64,000 nucleotides of DNA from assembly GCF_000159435.1 (NCBI RefSeq), contig NZ_GG693413.1, positions 119,772-183,771 on the forward strand. Direction: 5' to 3'. The notes below the pieces were generated by a model. It saw nothing but the letters and a program-made list of their open reading frames with translations. It had not been told where the DNA came from and made no database searches. Made by a program: the position numbers and the translations under genes. Below, one piece after another: positions 30,109 through 39,124 of this stretch. Source of the DNA: Limosilactobacillus vaginalis DSM 5837 = ATCC 49540. Lineage in GTDB: Bacteria > Bacillota > Bacilli > Lactobacillales > Lactobacillaceae. Positions within the stretch are counted from its first letter, which is position 1. Every line of letters starts with the position of its first letter.

Positions 30109-30975
30109 ATGAAAGAAAAACAAGCATTTCATGTTAATGGTTATTTAGGATTATTAATAGCAATTCTTGGCGGATTGGTCGGTCTCTGGCTTATATATAG
30201 CGGCTTTCGCTTTGGTCACCTGTTAAGCATGGTAATCGGGGTTGTGTTAGTTGTCCTTATTTTAATTCTTTCAAGTAGTCTAACGATTATTCAGCCTAAC
30301 GAAGCCAAGGCATTAACGTTCTTTGGTAATTACATCGGAACAATTCGTGATGCTGGATTATTTATGACGGTACCGTTTACTGATAAGGAACCGGTTTCTC
30401 TTCGGGTGCGGAACTTTAATAGTCAAATCCTCAAGGTTAATGATTCAAAGGGGAATCCGGTTGAAATTGCTGCGGTAATTGTCTTCAAGGTAGTTGATAC
30501 TGCCAAGGCACTCTTTTCGGTTGATGACTATGAACAATTTGTTCAAATTCAAAGTGAGTCAGCTATTCGTCACGTTGCCAGTGAATACCCTTATGATACA
30601 TTTGAAAATGAGGATGCATTAACGCTTCGAAGCAACCCAACTGAAGTATCTGACCGGTTAGCAAGCGAATTACAGGAACGGTTAAATGTTGCTGGGGTAA
30701 AAATCGTTGAAACGCGGTTGACCCACCTTGCTTATGCAACCGAAATTGCTAGTGCAATGCTACAAAAGCAACAATCGTCCGCAATTTTATCTGCCCGCAA
30801 GATTATTGTTGAAGGAGCAGTATCAATTACTGAGGATGCAATAGATCGCTTGGCTAAGGAAGCAAATCTAGAATTAACGGACGAACAGCGTTTGCAAATT
30901 ATTAACAACATCATGGTTGCGATTATTAGTGAACGGGGAACGCAACCCGTAATTAATACCGGGACACAACAATAA
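30109..30975 (+). CDS. SPFH/Band 7 domain membrane protein
   Basis: Two hydrophobic segments at about residues 11-30 and 35-55 precede an SPFH domain beginning ILSSSLTIIQPNEAKALTFFG and running to about residue 240, followed by a helical end. This architecture (two N-terminal helices plus a prohibitin-like domain) is that of Band 7 proteins of flotillin-like membrane microdomains. 288 residues, ATG 30109 after GAGGAG. It lies 14 nt after the methyltransferase and 17 nt before lytS, so it is probably cotranscribed with the sensor kinase. Exact role unknown. Confidence 0.87.
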   Translation: MKEKQAFHVNGYLGLLIAILGGLVGLWLIYSGFRFGHLLSMVIGVVLVVLILILSSSLTIIQPNEAKALTFFGNYIGTIRDAGLFMTVPFTDKEPVSLRVRNFNSQILKVNDSKGNPVEIAAVIVFKVVDTAKALFSVDDYEQFVQIQSESAIRHVASEYPYDTFENEDALTLRSNPTEVSDRLASELQERLNVAGVKIVETRLTHLAYATEIASAMLQKQQSSAILSARKIIVEGAVSITEDAIDRLAKEANLELTDEQRLQIINNIMVAIISERGTQPVINTGTQQ

Positions 30976-30992
30976 GCGGAGTTAATAAGCGC

Positions 30993-32762
30993 ATGTTATA
31001 TCTAACAATCTTAATGACCGAGCGGGTCGGCTTTGTTATTATTTGTGCTTTCCTCTTGGTTAACATTCCAGCGTTTCGTCGCTGTCTCTTTGCCCAAACA
31101 CTGACGGCAAAGCTCCAGTTAGTGGTAATATTTTCTTTATTTGCAATTATGGCAAATATTACGGGGATTGAAATTGACCCGGCTAATGAACTGCATAATA
31201 AAGTTTTATTAACGGCTGTTTCTCATGATTATTCTGTTGTCAATGCCAGAATTCTTGCAGTAACTACGGCGGGAATTGTTGGCGGACCATGGGTTGGTGG
31301 TTCAGTTGGTTTGATTGCTGGTCTTCACCGGGCGTTTCAAGCTGGATTTGCCAGTGAGGCTTGGTTTTATATTCCTAGTTCAACACTGATTGGGTTACTG
31401 TCTGGTTATCTATATAAGGATAAAAATAGTTCATTTACTGTTATGACACCGTGGCGAAGCTTTGTTGTTGGTTTGTCGATGGAATCAATTCAGATGATTT
31501 TCGTCTTTCTGTTTAGTCCAACGGGGTGGTTATTGGTTCGTTATATTGCGATTCCAATGATCTTAATCAGTTCGCTAGGGACATCAATTTTCATTTCGAT
31601 TATTACGATGTACCTTCGTCAGGAAGAAGAAACCCGGGCTACGCAGACCCACTCGGTACTGAAGTTAACCAATCAAACGTTGCCTTATTTCCGTAACGGT
31701 CTTAATGTTAAATCAGCCCAGCAAGTAGTTCGGATCATCAAAAAATACACGAACTTTGACGCAATTAGCATCACTGATCGGAATACGATCCTTGCCCATA
31801 TTGGTGCGGGGAGTGATCATCATATTTCGGGGGAAACAATGGTGACAACGCTCTCTGAATCAGTCATTCAGAGCGGTCAGGTAAAGGTTGCACGAAATGC
31901 TGAAGAGATTGGCTGTTCCCATATCGACTGTCCCTTACAGGCAGCGATTGTTGTTCCGTTACGGGTTGATGATAGTGTGGCCGGAACTTTAAAAATGTAT
32001 TACACCGATAGTTGGAAGCTAACGCCGGTTGAAATTCAATTGGCAACCGGTTTGGGAGAAATCTTTGCTAACCAAATTGCTTTAGGGAATGCCGAAATGC
32101 AGGCTAAGTTGGTTCGTGATGCCGAAATCAAGTCACTGCAGGCACAGGTTAACCCGCACTTTTTCTTTAATGCGATTAATACGATTAGTGCAATGATGCG
32201 GCGAGACAGTGATAAGGCGCGTCAGTTGCTCCTGCAGTTAAGTACCTATTTCCGCTCAAACTTAGTCGGTGCTCGAGAAACGCAAATTACTTTAGCTCAA
32301 GAACGTCAACAGGTTAATGCCTATCTTAGTTTGGAAATGACTCGCTTCCCAGATAAGTACGACGTTCAGTTGCATACAACTGTTAGTGATGATGTTTTAC
32401 TGCCACCGTTTACGATTCAGGTCCTAGTTGAAAACGCGTTAAAGCACGCATTTGGAAACCGGAAAACTGGTAATCATGTGAACGTTGATGTCTATCAGCA
32501 AGACGATCGGTTAATAATCATGGTTAAAGACAATGGTCAGGGGATTTCACCAGACTTAATAAAGCTTCTCGGTCAGCAGACTGTTCCATCTGAGCATGGT
32601 TCAGGAACCGCTTTGCATAACTTAAACCAGCGACTAGTAGGGTTGTATGATAAGAAGAGTGGTCTTCACTTTACTAGTAGTAATCAGGGGACAACAGTTA
32701 GTATCTCCATTCCATTTACCAAAAAGGGAGGGCAAGTAAATGAAAGTCTTAATTGTGGATGA
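30993..32762 (+). CDS. lytS: LytS-family sensor histidine kinase
   Basis: Membrane histidine kinase of the LytS/BtsS type. The N-terminal 5TM-LYT sensor domain covers about residues 1-210 and includes the conserved GIVGGPWVGGSVGLIAGLHR. A GAF domain lies at about 225-365 with a Cys pair in GCSHIDCPLQAAIVVPL. The phosphoacceptor region QAQVNPHFFFNAINTISAM is at about 383, and the HATPase has ENALKHAF. Relatives sense extracellular pyruvate (Bacillus LytS/LytT, E. coli BtsS). 589 residues; it overlaps lytR by 23 nt. lrgAB lies 1.2 kb downstream. Confidence 0.93.
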   Translation: MLYLTILMTERVGFVIICAFLLVNIPAFRRCLFAQTLTAKLQLVVIFSLFAIMANITGIEIDPANELHNKVLLTAVSHDYSVVNARILAVTTAGIVGGPWVGGSVGLIAGLHRAFQAGFASEAWFYIPSSTLIGLLSGYLYKDKNSSFTVMTPWRSFVVGLSMESIQMIFVFLFSPTGWLLVRYIAIPMILISSLGTSIFISIITMYLRQEEETRATQTHSVLKLTNQTLPYFRNGLNVKSAQQVVRIIKKYTNFDAISITDRNTILAHIGAGSDHHISGETMVTTLSESVIQSGQVKVARNAEEIGCSHIDCPLQAAIVVPLRVDDSVAGTLKMYYTDSWKLTPVEIQLATGLGEIFANQIALGNAEMQAKLVRDAEIKSLQAQVNPHFFFNAINTISAMMRRDSDKARQLLLQLSTYFRSNLVGARETQITLAQERQQVNAYLSLEMTRFPDKYDVQLHTTVSDDVLLPPFTIQVLVENALKHAFGNRKTGNHVNVDVYQQDDRLIIMVKDNGQGISPDLIKLLGQQTVPSEHGSGTALHNLNQRLVGLYDKKSGLHFTSSNQGTTVSISIPFTKKGGQVNESLNCG

Positions 32763-33465
32763 TGAACCGTTGGCACGCGACGAACTTAGCTATTTGTTAA
32801 AACAAAATGACCTGATTGACGAAATAAACGAGGCGGATGGAATTAATTCTGCTCGCGAAGAAATAGAAAATAATCGGCCAGATTTAATTTTCTTAGACAT
32901 TCAGTTGGATGATGGTAGCGGGATGGCATTTGCTAAGGGATTGAAGAAAAAGGAAAATTGTCCCTACATTGTTTTTGGCACTGCTTATGATCAATATGCA
33001 CTGGATGCTTTTGAGGCTGACGCAATCGATTATGTTTTGAAACCCTTTGAAGCAGATCGGATTAATGATGCTGTTAGACGGGTTGCTAGGCTAATGGATA
33101 ATCAGAACGGCAGTCGAGGAGTAACCACCCAACAGAGGAATCCGCGAATTTCACTAACTAACGATGAACGAACAATTGTTATTCAGAAGCGCAATATTCT
33201 TTATATTCAAGCGCAAGCGGGGAAAGCTGTTGTGCATACTGAAGATCAGGAAGTTGTTAGCAAGCAGACTCTCAATAGTATCATTAATTTGTTAGATCCT
33301 AACAGATTTACTCGTGTTCACCGGAGCTTTGTAGTTAATCTTAATAAGGTTCATGAACTGCAGCCAAGTTTTAATCATACTTATGAGCTAACTCTTGATG
33401 ACGGGAGCAAAATTCCTGTAAGCCGGTCATTTGTTGCTAGCACCAAGAAAGCATTAGGTGTATAG
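32740..33465 (+). CDS. lytR: LytTR-family response regulator
   Basis: Partner of LytS. The receiver domain has VDDEPLARDE, the phosphoacceptor D53 in IFLDIQLDDGSGM, T81 and K101 (YVLKPFE). A LytTR DNA-binding domain lies at about residues 135-240 (ILYIQAQAGKAVVHT, RFTRVHRSFVVNLNKV). LytTR regulators bind two direct repeats about two helical turns apart, and exactly such a pair lies at 33763-33796 before lrgA. 241 residues from ATG 32740, overlapping lytS. Confidence 0.94.
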   Translation: MKVLIVDDEPLARDELSYLLKQNDLIDEINEADGINSAREEIENNRPDLIFLDIQLDDGSGMAFAKGLKKKENCPYIVFGTAYDQYALDAFEADAIDYVLKPFEADRINDAVRRVARLMDNQNGSRGVTTQQRNPRISLTNDERTIVIQKRNILYIQAQAGKAVVHTEDQEVVSKQTLNSIINLLDPNRFTRVHRSFVVNLNKVHELQPSFNHTYELTLDDGSKIPVSRSFVASTKKALGV

Positions 33466-33507
33466 CTAACGTAATTATCATGATTAGGATCTGGAAGTTT
33501 AGATAAT

Positions 33508-33620
33508 GGGACTGTGACATAAGCACTTTTACTAAGTTCAAATACGAACAGCGCGGTACGCAAATGGGTTCCAGAGTCCGGTATGACCGAACTCTGGAAC
33601 CCTATTTGCGCTCCCTCTTT
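33508..33620 (+). repeat. Intergenic palindromic repeat, copy 2
   Basis: Homologous, in opposite orientation, to 18107-18261. TGTGACATAAG at 33513-33523 is followed by an AAATAC-GAAC segment and a 22-bp hairpin with arms 33560-33581 and 33587-33609. The hairpin has the same single bulge as copy 1, but the stem core reads GGGTTCCAG/CTGGAACCC, so both strands changed together. It may also terminate lytR transcription. Confidence 0.75.
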
Positions 33621-33650
33621 TAACCATTCGATCAGTAATGTACAAAGTGA

Positions 33651-33675
33651 ATAACAGCTATTAAATAGCTGTTAT
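33651..33675. repeat. 25-bp perfect palindrome between lytR and lrgA
   Basis: ATAACAGCTATT, a central A, then the exact complement. It sits inside a larger inverted repeat with arms TCTTTTAACCATT (33616-33628) and AATGGTTAAAGA (33709-33720). No T run follows, so it is not a normal terminator. It could be an operator or a cruciform-prone relic. Confidence 0.6.
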
Positions 33676-33762
33676 GACGGTGATTTACAAAAAGATTGAT
33701 CAAAAATTAATGGTTAAAGATGGGGTGAACTGCTATCAATTGTAAATAAGTTAACAATGTTG

Positions 33763-33796
33763 AGGGCATTTCATCTATTGATTAGGGCATTTCATC
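33763..33796 (+). promoter_or_regulatory. LytTR-type operator, tandem direct repeat
   Basis: AGGGCATTTCATC occurs twice without mismatch (33763-33775 and 33784-33796), 21 bp apart start to start. This matches the geometry of LytTR-domain operators, which need two repeats on one DNA face. It lies 130 bp before lrgA and downstream of the lytS-lytR genes, so LytR is the likely binder. Confidence 0.8.
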
Positions 33797-33874
33797 CTTA
33801 AATATGGCTATTTAAGTGTGAAATTCAACACAAATGATAAAAAAAGTGTAAATTAAATAACTGAAGAGGCACTG

Positions 33875-33888
33875 TGAAAACGGTACCG
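33875..33888 (+). promoter_or_regulatory. Candidate cre site (CcpA) in lrgA leader
   Basis: TGAAAACGGTACCG fits the catabolite-responsive element pattern at most positions, including TGxAAxCG, with a mismatch at the last base. It lies 40 bp upstream of lrgA. CcpA control of the equivalent Bacillus pyruvate transporter genes is known. Confidence 0.4.
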
Positions 33889-33927
33889 AACAAAATTTAT
33901 TTTTATTTCTGTGGGAGGGAATAAGTT

Positions 33928-34332
33928 ATGGAAAAGGACAAACAACCTAAGGATTCCAACATTTATGTTCAAATGGGAATCTTTGCTGCTATTTTATTTG
34001 TTTCTCAATTGATCTCTGATCTTTTTCCAAAGAGCTTTGTTGTACCAACTCCTTTAATTGGTATGGTATTGCTTTACATTCTGTTGGCTACTCATATTGT
34101 TAAGCTTCACCAAGTTGCTAAGTTTGGTGACTTTATGATCGGACTAATTGCATTCCTGTTCGTTCCATCAGGTATCCAATTAGCTGCTCACCTTGACATC
34201 ATGAAGAAGGAAGGACTTCAAGACGTTATCGTAATTATTATTGCTACGATTATCATTCTTGTTGTTATTGCCTACGTTGGTGCCCTTGTTATGAGCATTC
34301 ACCACAAGATCACTGGTACTAAAGAAGACTAG
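33928..34332 (+). CDS. lrgA: LrgA/CidA-family membrane protein
   Basis: Small membrane protein of 134 residues with four hydrophobic segments (about 13-28, 40-57, 68-90, 98-125) and the conserved PTPLIGMVLLYILL and FVPSGIQL motifs of the LrgA/CidA family. First described as holin-like murein hydrolase regulators, LrgA-LrgB pairs are now known as pyruvate transporters in Bacillus (PftA/PftB) and Streptococcus mutans. ATG 33928 follows GGGAGGG. First gene of lrgA-lrgB-ldh, behind the LytTR operator. Confidence 0.92.
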   Translation: MEKDKQPKDSNIYVQMGIFAAILFVSQLISDLFPKSFVVPTPLIGMVLLYILLATHIVKLHQVAKFGDFMIGLIAFLFVPSGIQLAAHLDIMKKEGLQDVIVIIIATIIILVVIAYVGALVMSIHHKITGTKED

Positions 34333-34347
34333 GGAGGCACAATAATT

Positions 34348-35088
34348 ATGGCTAATACGATTGTTACAAATCTAGCATTACCATTTACTGGTATCTTCAT
34401 TTCATTGATTGTTTACCTAATTGGTATGTGGTTAACAAAGATTAGTAATGGATTCTTCCTTTTTAACCCATTACTTGTTGGGATGGTACTTGGTATCGTT
34501 GTCTTAGCAATTTGGGCTAAGGGTACTGGTTCCACTACCGCTGCTGTTTACAAGAAGTTCTACCTTCCTGGTGGTAACATGATTTTCTGGTTCTTGAACC
34601 CAGCTACTATGGCCTTCGCTATTCCAGTTTACCGTGTTAACAACATTTTCAAGAAGTACTGGTTCGATATTATCGTAATCTGCTTCGTTGGTGGATTTAT
34701 TTCATTGTTCCTTATCAACCTTGTATGTAAGTTATTCGGCCTTTCTGCCGCTTCAACTGCATCAATGTTGCCACAAGCCGCAACCACTGCTGTTGCCATG
34801 CCAATTGCTGCTGGTGTTCATGGTGTTCCAGCCGTTACTGCAATGGCATGTATCCTTAACGCCGTTGTTATCTATGCTTTGGCCGAATTCCTTATTAAGG
34901 TTCTTGGTTTGAAGAAGATTTCAGCTGTTGCTACTGGTTTAGGTTTAGGTTCTGCAGGGCACACCGTTGGTTCTGTTAAGGCTCTTTCACTTGGTGAAAT
35001 TCAAGGTGCCATGGCTGGTGTTTCTGTTCTGATTATTTCATTAGCAATGGATATCTTGGTTCCAATCTACGCCCACTTATTCATGTAA
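34348..35088 (+). CDS. lrgB: LrgB-family membrane protein (probable pyruvate transport partner)
   Basis: Polytopic membrane protein of 246 residues. LrgB family features are GGNMIFWFLNPATMAFAIPVYR, the MLPQAATTAVAMPIAAGVHG segment and GLGSAGHTVGSVKALSLGEIQGAMAG near the C-terminus. It is the obligate partner of LrgA. It starts 15 nt after lrgA (GGGAGGCAC ribosome binding site), with ldh 30 nt downstream. The adjoining lactate dehydrogenase argues for pyruvate as the transported substrate. Confidence 0.92.
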   Translation: MANTIVTNLALPFTGIFISLIVYLIGMWLTKISNGFFLFNPLLVGMVLGIVVLAIWAKGTGSTTAAVYKKFYLPGGNMIFWFLNPATMAFAIPVYRVNNIFKKYWFDIIVICFVGGFISLFLINLVCKLFGLSAASTASMLPQAATTAVAMPIAAGVHGVPAVTAMACILNAVVIYALAEFLIKVLGLKKISAVATGLGLGSAGHTVGSVKALSLGEIQGAMAGVSVLIISLAMDILVPIYAHLFM

Positions 35089-35115
35089 TTTAATTTATCA
35101 TTAAGGAGAAACTGA

Positions 35116-36090
<975 letters not shown>

Positions 36091-36095
36091 TAATA

Positions 36096-36130
36096 AAAAA
36101 GATGTGATGAAAAATTCATCACATCTTTTT
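36096..36130. terminator. Bidirectional terminator (ldh paralogue / YjjG-like gene)
   Basis: A perfect 16-bp stem (36096-36111 with 36115-36130), 3-nt loop, with T tracts on both strands. Confidence 0.9.
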
Positions 36131-36134
36131 CTTT

Positions 36135-36821
36135 TTAAAGAATTGCTTTAAGCTCGGTTAAACGGTGGATTTCAAAGGTTGGCTTTAAGCGGGTTGAATT
36201 ATGCAATGAATGGGGGTTGAACCAGACTGTATCAAGATGAGCGTTAATGCCGCCTTGAATATCAGAACTTAATGAATCTCCAATCATTAAAGTGTTATTA
36301 CGGTGACCGTTAATGTGTTGAAGCACAAAATCGAACATTTCTTTGTTCGGCTTTTGAAGCCCAATCACTTGTGAAATAAAAATATCATCAAAATATTGAA
36401 GTAATTTAGCATCCTTCAGTCGCTGATCTTGCACTATCTTTTGCCCATTGGTAACGGCATATACGTGGTATTTATTTTGCTTTAGGTACTCCATTACCGT
36501 TCGCGTTCCGGAAACAAGTTGATGATTGTTACTGAGGTATTTAAGGTAGGTTTGAATTGTCTCTCTACCAGGAACATTTAGCTGGTGGTAAGCCTTAAAA
36601 TAGTCGGCAAAGAGGTGTTCCATAAGTTGATCCCAGGTGAGTTCATTTCGTTCAAACCGTTGCCACATCCCGACATTATAATTTTGAAATGTTTGTTTAA
36701 CGGTTGGTGTTAATTTCAGGTTAAAATCACTAAAGAGTTGTTTTAAGGCGTGGCTTTCGGCAGCTCCATAATCTAATAGTGTATCGTCAAGGTCAAAAAG
36801 AATGTTTTGATACGCTGTCAT
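36135..36821 (-). CDS. YjjG-family HAD hydrolase (noncanonical pyrimidine nucleotidase)
   Basis: HAD phosphatase with ILFDLDDTLLDYG (nucleophile Asp), VYAVTNGQKIVQDQR (motif II) and LMIGDSLSSDIQGGINAHLDTVWFN (motif IV). This is the YjjG/TIGR02254 subgroup pattern, whose E. coli member removes phosphate from nonstandard pyrimidine nucleotides. 228 residues. It starts 16 nt after the fni stop, so it is the last gene of the mevalonate cluster transcript. Substrate assignment is by family only. Confidence 0.83.
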   Translation of the reverse strand: MTAYQNILFDLDDTLLDYGAAESHALKQLFSDFNLKLTPTVKQTFQNYNVGMWQRFERNELTWDQLMEHLFADYFKAYHQLNVPGRETIQTYLKYLSNNHQLVSGTRTVMEYLKQNKYHVYAVTNGQKIVQDQRLKDAKLLQYFDDIFISQVIGLQKPNKEMFDFVLQHINGHRNNTLMIGDSLSSDIQGGINAHLDTVWFNPHSLHNSTRLKPTFEIHRLTELKAIL

Positions 36822-36837
36822 TCTATGATCACCATCC

Positions 36838-37875
36838 TTAAATTAAATTGCGTTGTTGAGCATATTCGAATTCTTCACCATGTAAGACAAAATTAGTTGA
36901 TGGTAGCTCGTTAAAGGATTTACAACCAAGAAGGGCGAGAAGTCGGGGAAGGGCTATTTGCCAACTAGTAAGTTCTTTATCAAGGGCATCAATTCCATCG
37001 CGAATAAGAATATTAAGAAAATAGCCGGCAACGCCAACAGCATTGGCTCCTAAGATTCCTGCCTTAATAACGTCTAGTGGGGAACAGATCCCGCCAGAAG
37101 CAATAATTTGGGTATCCTTAGTTCGTGCTTCCCGTGCTTCTAACATTGATTCTAGGGTTGTTTGTCCCCACTGGTCGAGAAAACTAAAATCTGCTGTATG
37201 GTTTCGTCGATCTTCAATGGCAGCAAAGTTAGTTCCTCCACGACCACTAACGTTAATTATGGAGACACCGATTGATTGCAGCTGGTTAATTGTTGAACTA
37301 TCCATGCCAAAACCAACTTCCTTAACTATGACTGGAATATTAAGGTGGTTAACCAGAGATTCAATATTAGTTAGCCAATGAAAATCACGATCGCCGTCAT
37401 CCATAATTAATTCTTGAGTAGTATTAATGTGGAGTTCAAGAGCATTGGCGCCTAGTAAGTCAATAACTGTTTTTGCCTGTTCGAGACTCGCTTTGGCGCT
37501 TAGGTTGGCAATAATAATTCCATCTGGATTAACGTCACGGACAATCTTAAAACTTTTTTTAGCGGCTGGATCATGAAAAATAATACTTGCTGAGCCAAGT
37601 GCCATTGCGAGGTGGTGCTTTTTAGCAACAGTTGCCAGTTCCTGGTTGATTTTAAGTGCATTCTGGCTGCCACCAGTCATTGCTTCAATAAAAAAGGGGA
37701 ACGCGAGTCTTAAATTTCCACAGTTAGTAACGGGATTTACTTGATTAAGGCTAATTTCTGGAAGACTTTTATGAATGACCTGCATACTATTAAATGAATT
37801 AGTATGGACCTGGTTATAAAGCTTAGTTGCTAACGAAAGATGCTCATTTTTTCGTTGGGCATGACTTGATTCCAT
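36838..37875 (-). CDS. fni: type 2 isopentenyl-diphosphate delta-isomerase
   Basis: FMN- and NADPH-dependent isomerase that interconverts IPP and DMAPP. RKNEHLSLA at the N-terminus, EAMTGGSQNALKIN, the MALGSASIIF segment, VIVKEVGFGM, and GRGGTNFAAIE are characteristic of the type 2 (Fni/IDI-2) TIM barrel. The start is the Met at 37875 after AAGGAGAG; an earlier in-frame codon at 37914 lies before the ribosome binding site. 345 residues. Last step of the mevalonate route that supplies uppS. Confidence 0.94.
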   Translation of the reverse strand: MESSHAQRKNEHLSLATKLYNQVHTNSFNSMQVIHKSLPEISLNQVNPVTNCGNLRLAFPFFIEAMTGGSQNALKINQELATVAKKHHLAMALGSASIIFHDPAAKKSFKIVRDVNPDGIIIANLSAKASLEQAKTVIDLLGANALELHINTTQELIMDDGDRDFHWLTNIESLVNHLNIPVIVKEVGFGMDSSTINQLQSIGVSIINVSGRGGTNFAAIEDRRNHTADFSFLDQWGQTTLESMLEAREARTKDTQIIASGGICSPLDVIKAGILGANAVGVAGYFLNILIRDGIDALDKELTSWQIALPRLLALLGCKSFNELPSTNFVLHGEEFEYAQQRNLI

Positions 37876-37926
37876 AGTTTCTCTCCTTAAATAAACTTTC
37901 TGAATTAATAACATTTAAAATTAACT

Positions 37927-37980
37927 AAAAGAGTGTGACCTTTGAATCATGATCGATCAATTATCACACTCTTTTATCAT
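37927..37980. terminator. Terminator between pmk and fni
   Basis: Perfect 12-bp arms AAAAGAGTGTGA/TCACACTCTTTT across a 25-nt loop that itself contains a small palindrome. It splits the mevalonate operon into mvk-mvaD-pmk and fni-yjjG-like parts. An AT-rich stretch (TTATTAAT-like, minus strand) just after it may hold an fni promoter. Confidence 0.75.
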
Positions 37981-37986
37981 TAATTA

Positions 37987-39099
37987 TTATTTTTTGATGA
38001 GGTGGTGTTTGATCTCACCCTTAACGTTTTCGATGAAGTGAACTGAAAGGGGTAGTTGTTCGATCTTATTTGCTGCCCATTTTTTTAATACTAACTTGAA
38101 GTTGCTATCACGATCAATAGCAACGATTCCGCAATCACCACCACCGGCACCGGATGTCTTTGCTGCCCCGCCAAAATCCTCAGCAATCTCGCAGAGTTTA
38201 TTTAGAACGGGTGTCTCGATATGAACACCGGAATTCGTACCGAGTTGTTTTAATAGTTCCCGGTTATACCGGATCTCGTTTTTGATTGATTCTAAATCAG
38301 CATTATGAAAGCCATCAACCATTCGCTGAATGCAGTGCTTGCTGTCCTCCAAAAACTGTCGGTATTCTTTTTGTTGCCGGGCTTTGAATAGGGAAATCTT
38401 ATCAACTAATTGCGAGGTTGAGGCCGGCTTGCCTGTCCATCCAATGAGGAGTTGAAGGTTGCTTGGGGCCTTTAAGGATTCAATCTTGAGATCGGGCCAT
38501 GGTAAATCAACGAGAGTTCTCAAATCAAGATATTTCCGCTGTTGAGCAAGCCATTGACGGTCAAATGAATGGTAGGCAATCCAACCGCCATAAACGGAGG
38601 CCGCCACATCTCCCAATGATCCGTTCCCTTGAACTTCAAAGTGAGCAATCGCTGCTAGTTTGAAAATCTCATCCTTAGTAACGGGCAGGTTATAGAAACG
38701 ACAAAGGGCTTTTACCGTGGCAACCGTAACAGCAGCGGAAGAGCCAAGACCATATTTCTTTCCCGAGTCGCTATCTAGCTGACTATCAATATGTAGATCA
38801 AATATTCGCAATTCGCGAGCAAAACTCCGGGCATACTCTTCAGTTACCTTAATTGCGGATAAAATATAAGAGAACGGGTTATCACGATTATCAACAACCA
38901 TTTGTTCTCCAAGACGATGCCACTGTAAAGCATTATTGTGGTATTGTCGACTAATGATTTTACCAACTTCTGCAGCACTTTCTTCAATTGAACAAGTGAC
39001 GAATTGATCCAATGCTACTAGGATTGCCGGATAACCATTTTCCACAACAGCGTATTCACCAGCAATATAAAGTTTGCCGGGTGCTTTTTCAGTAATCAA
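37987..39099 (-). CDS. mvaK2: phosphomevalonate kinase
   Basis: GHMP kinase that phosphorylates 5-phosphomevalonate to the diphosphate. KLYIAGEYAVVENGYPAIL (substrate motif 1), GLGSSAAVTVATVKAL (ATP loop) and KTSGAGGGDCGI (motif 3) are present. The TTG at 39099 (ITEKAPGKLYIAGEY after it) is favoured, about 10 nt after GAGAGG; the ORF is open to a TTG at 39117. 370 residues. It lies 25 nt after mvaD in the mvk operon. Confidence 0.92.
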   Translation of the reverse strand: MITEKAPGKLYIAGEYAVVENGYPAILVALDQFVTCSIEESAAEVGKIISRQYHNNALQWHRLGEQMVVDNRDNPFSYILSAIKVTEEYARSFARELRIFDLHIDSQLDSDSGKKYGLGSSAAVTVATVKALCRFYNLPVTKDEIFKLAAIAHFEVQGNGSLGDVAASVYGGWIAYHSFDRQWLAQQRKYLDLRTLVDLPWPDLKIESLKAPSNLQLLIGWTGKPASTSQLVDKISLFKARQQKEYRQFLEDSKHCIQRMVDGFHNADLESIKNEIRYNRELLKQLGTNSGVHIETPVLNKLCEIAEDFGGAAKTSGAGGGDCGIVAIDRDSNFKLVLKKWAANKIEQLPLSVHFIENVKGEIKHHLIKK

Positions 39100-39124
39100 T
39101 TTTACATAACCTCTCAATCAAATC

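Noticed and set aside
33928..35088. LrgAB as holin/antiholin-like autolysis regulators
   Set aside because: Newer work shows pyruvate transport for these families, and the downstream ldh fits that better.
39080..39120. ATG-TAA mini-frame before mvaK2 and ATG-TGA before mvk as regulatory start-stop elements
   Set aside because: Both occur at the expected place, but such pairs are common by chance in AT-rich leaders and nothing else supports them.
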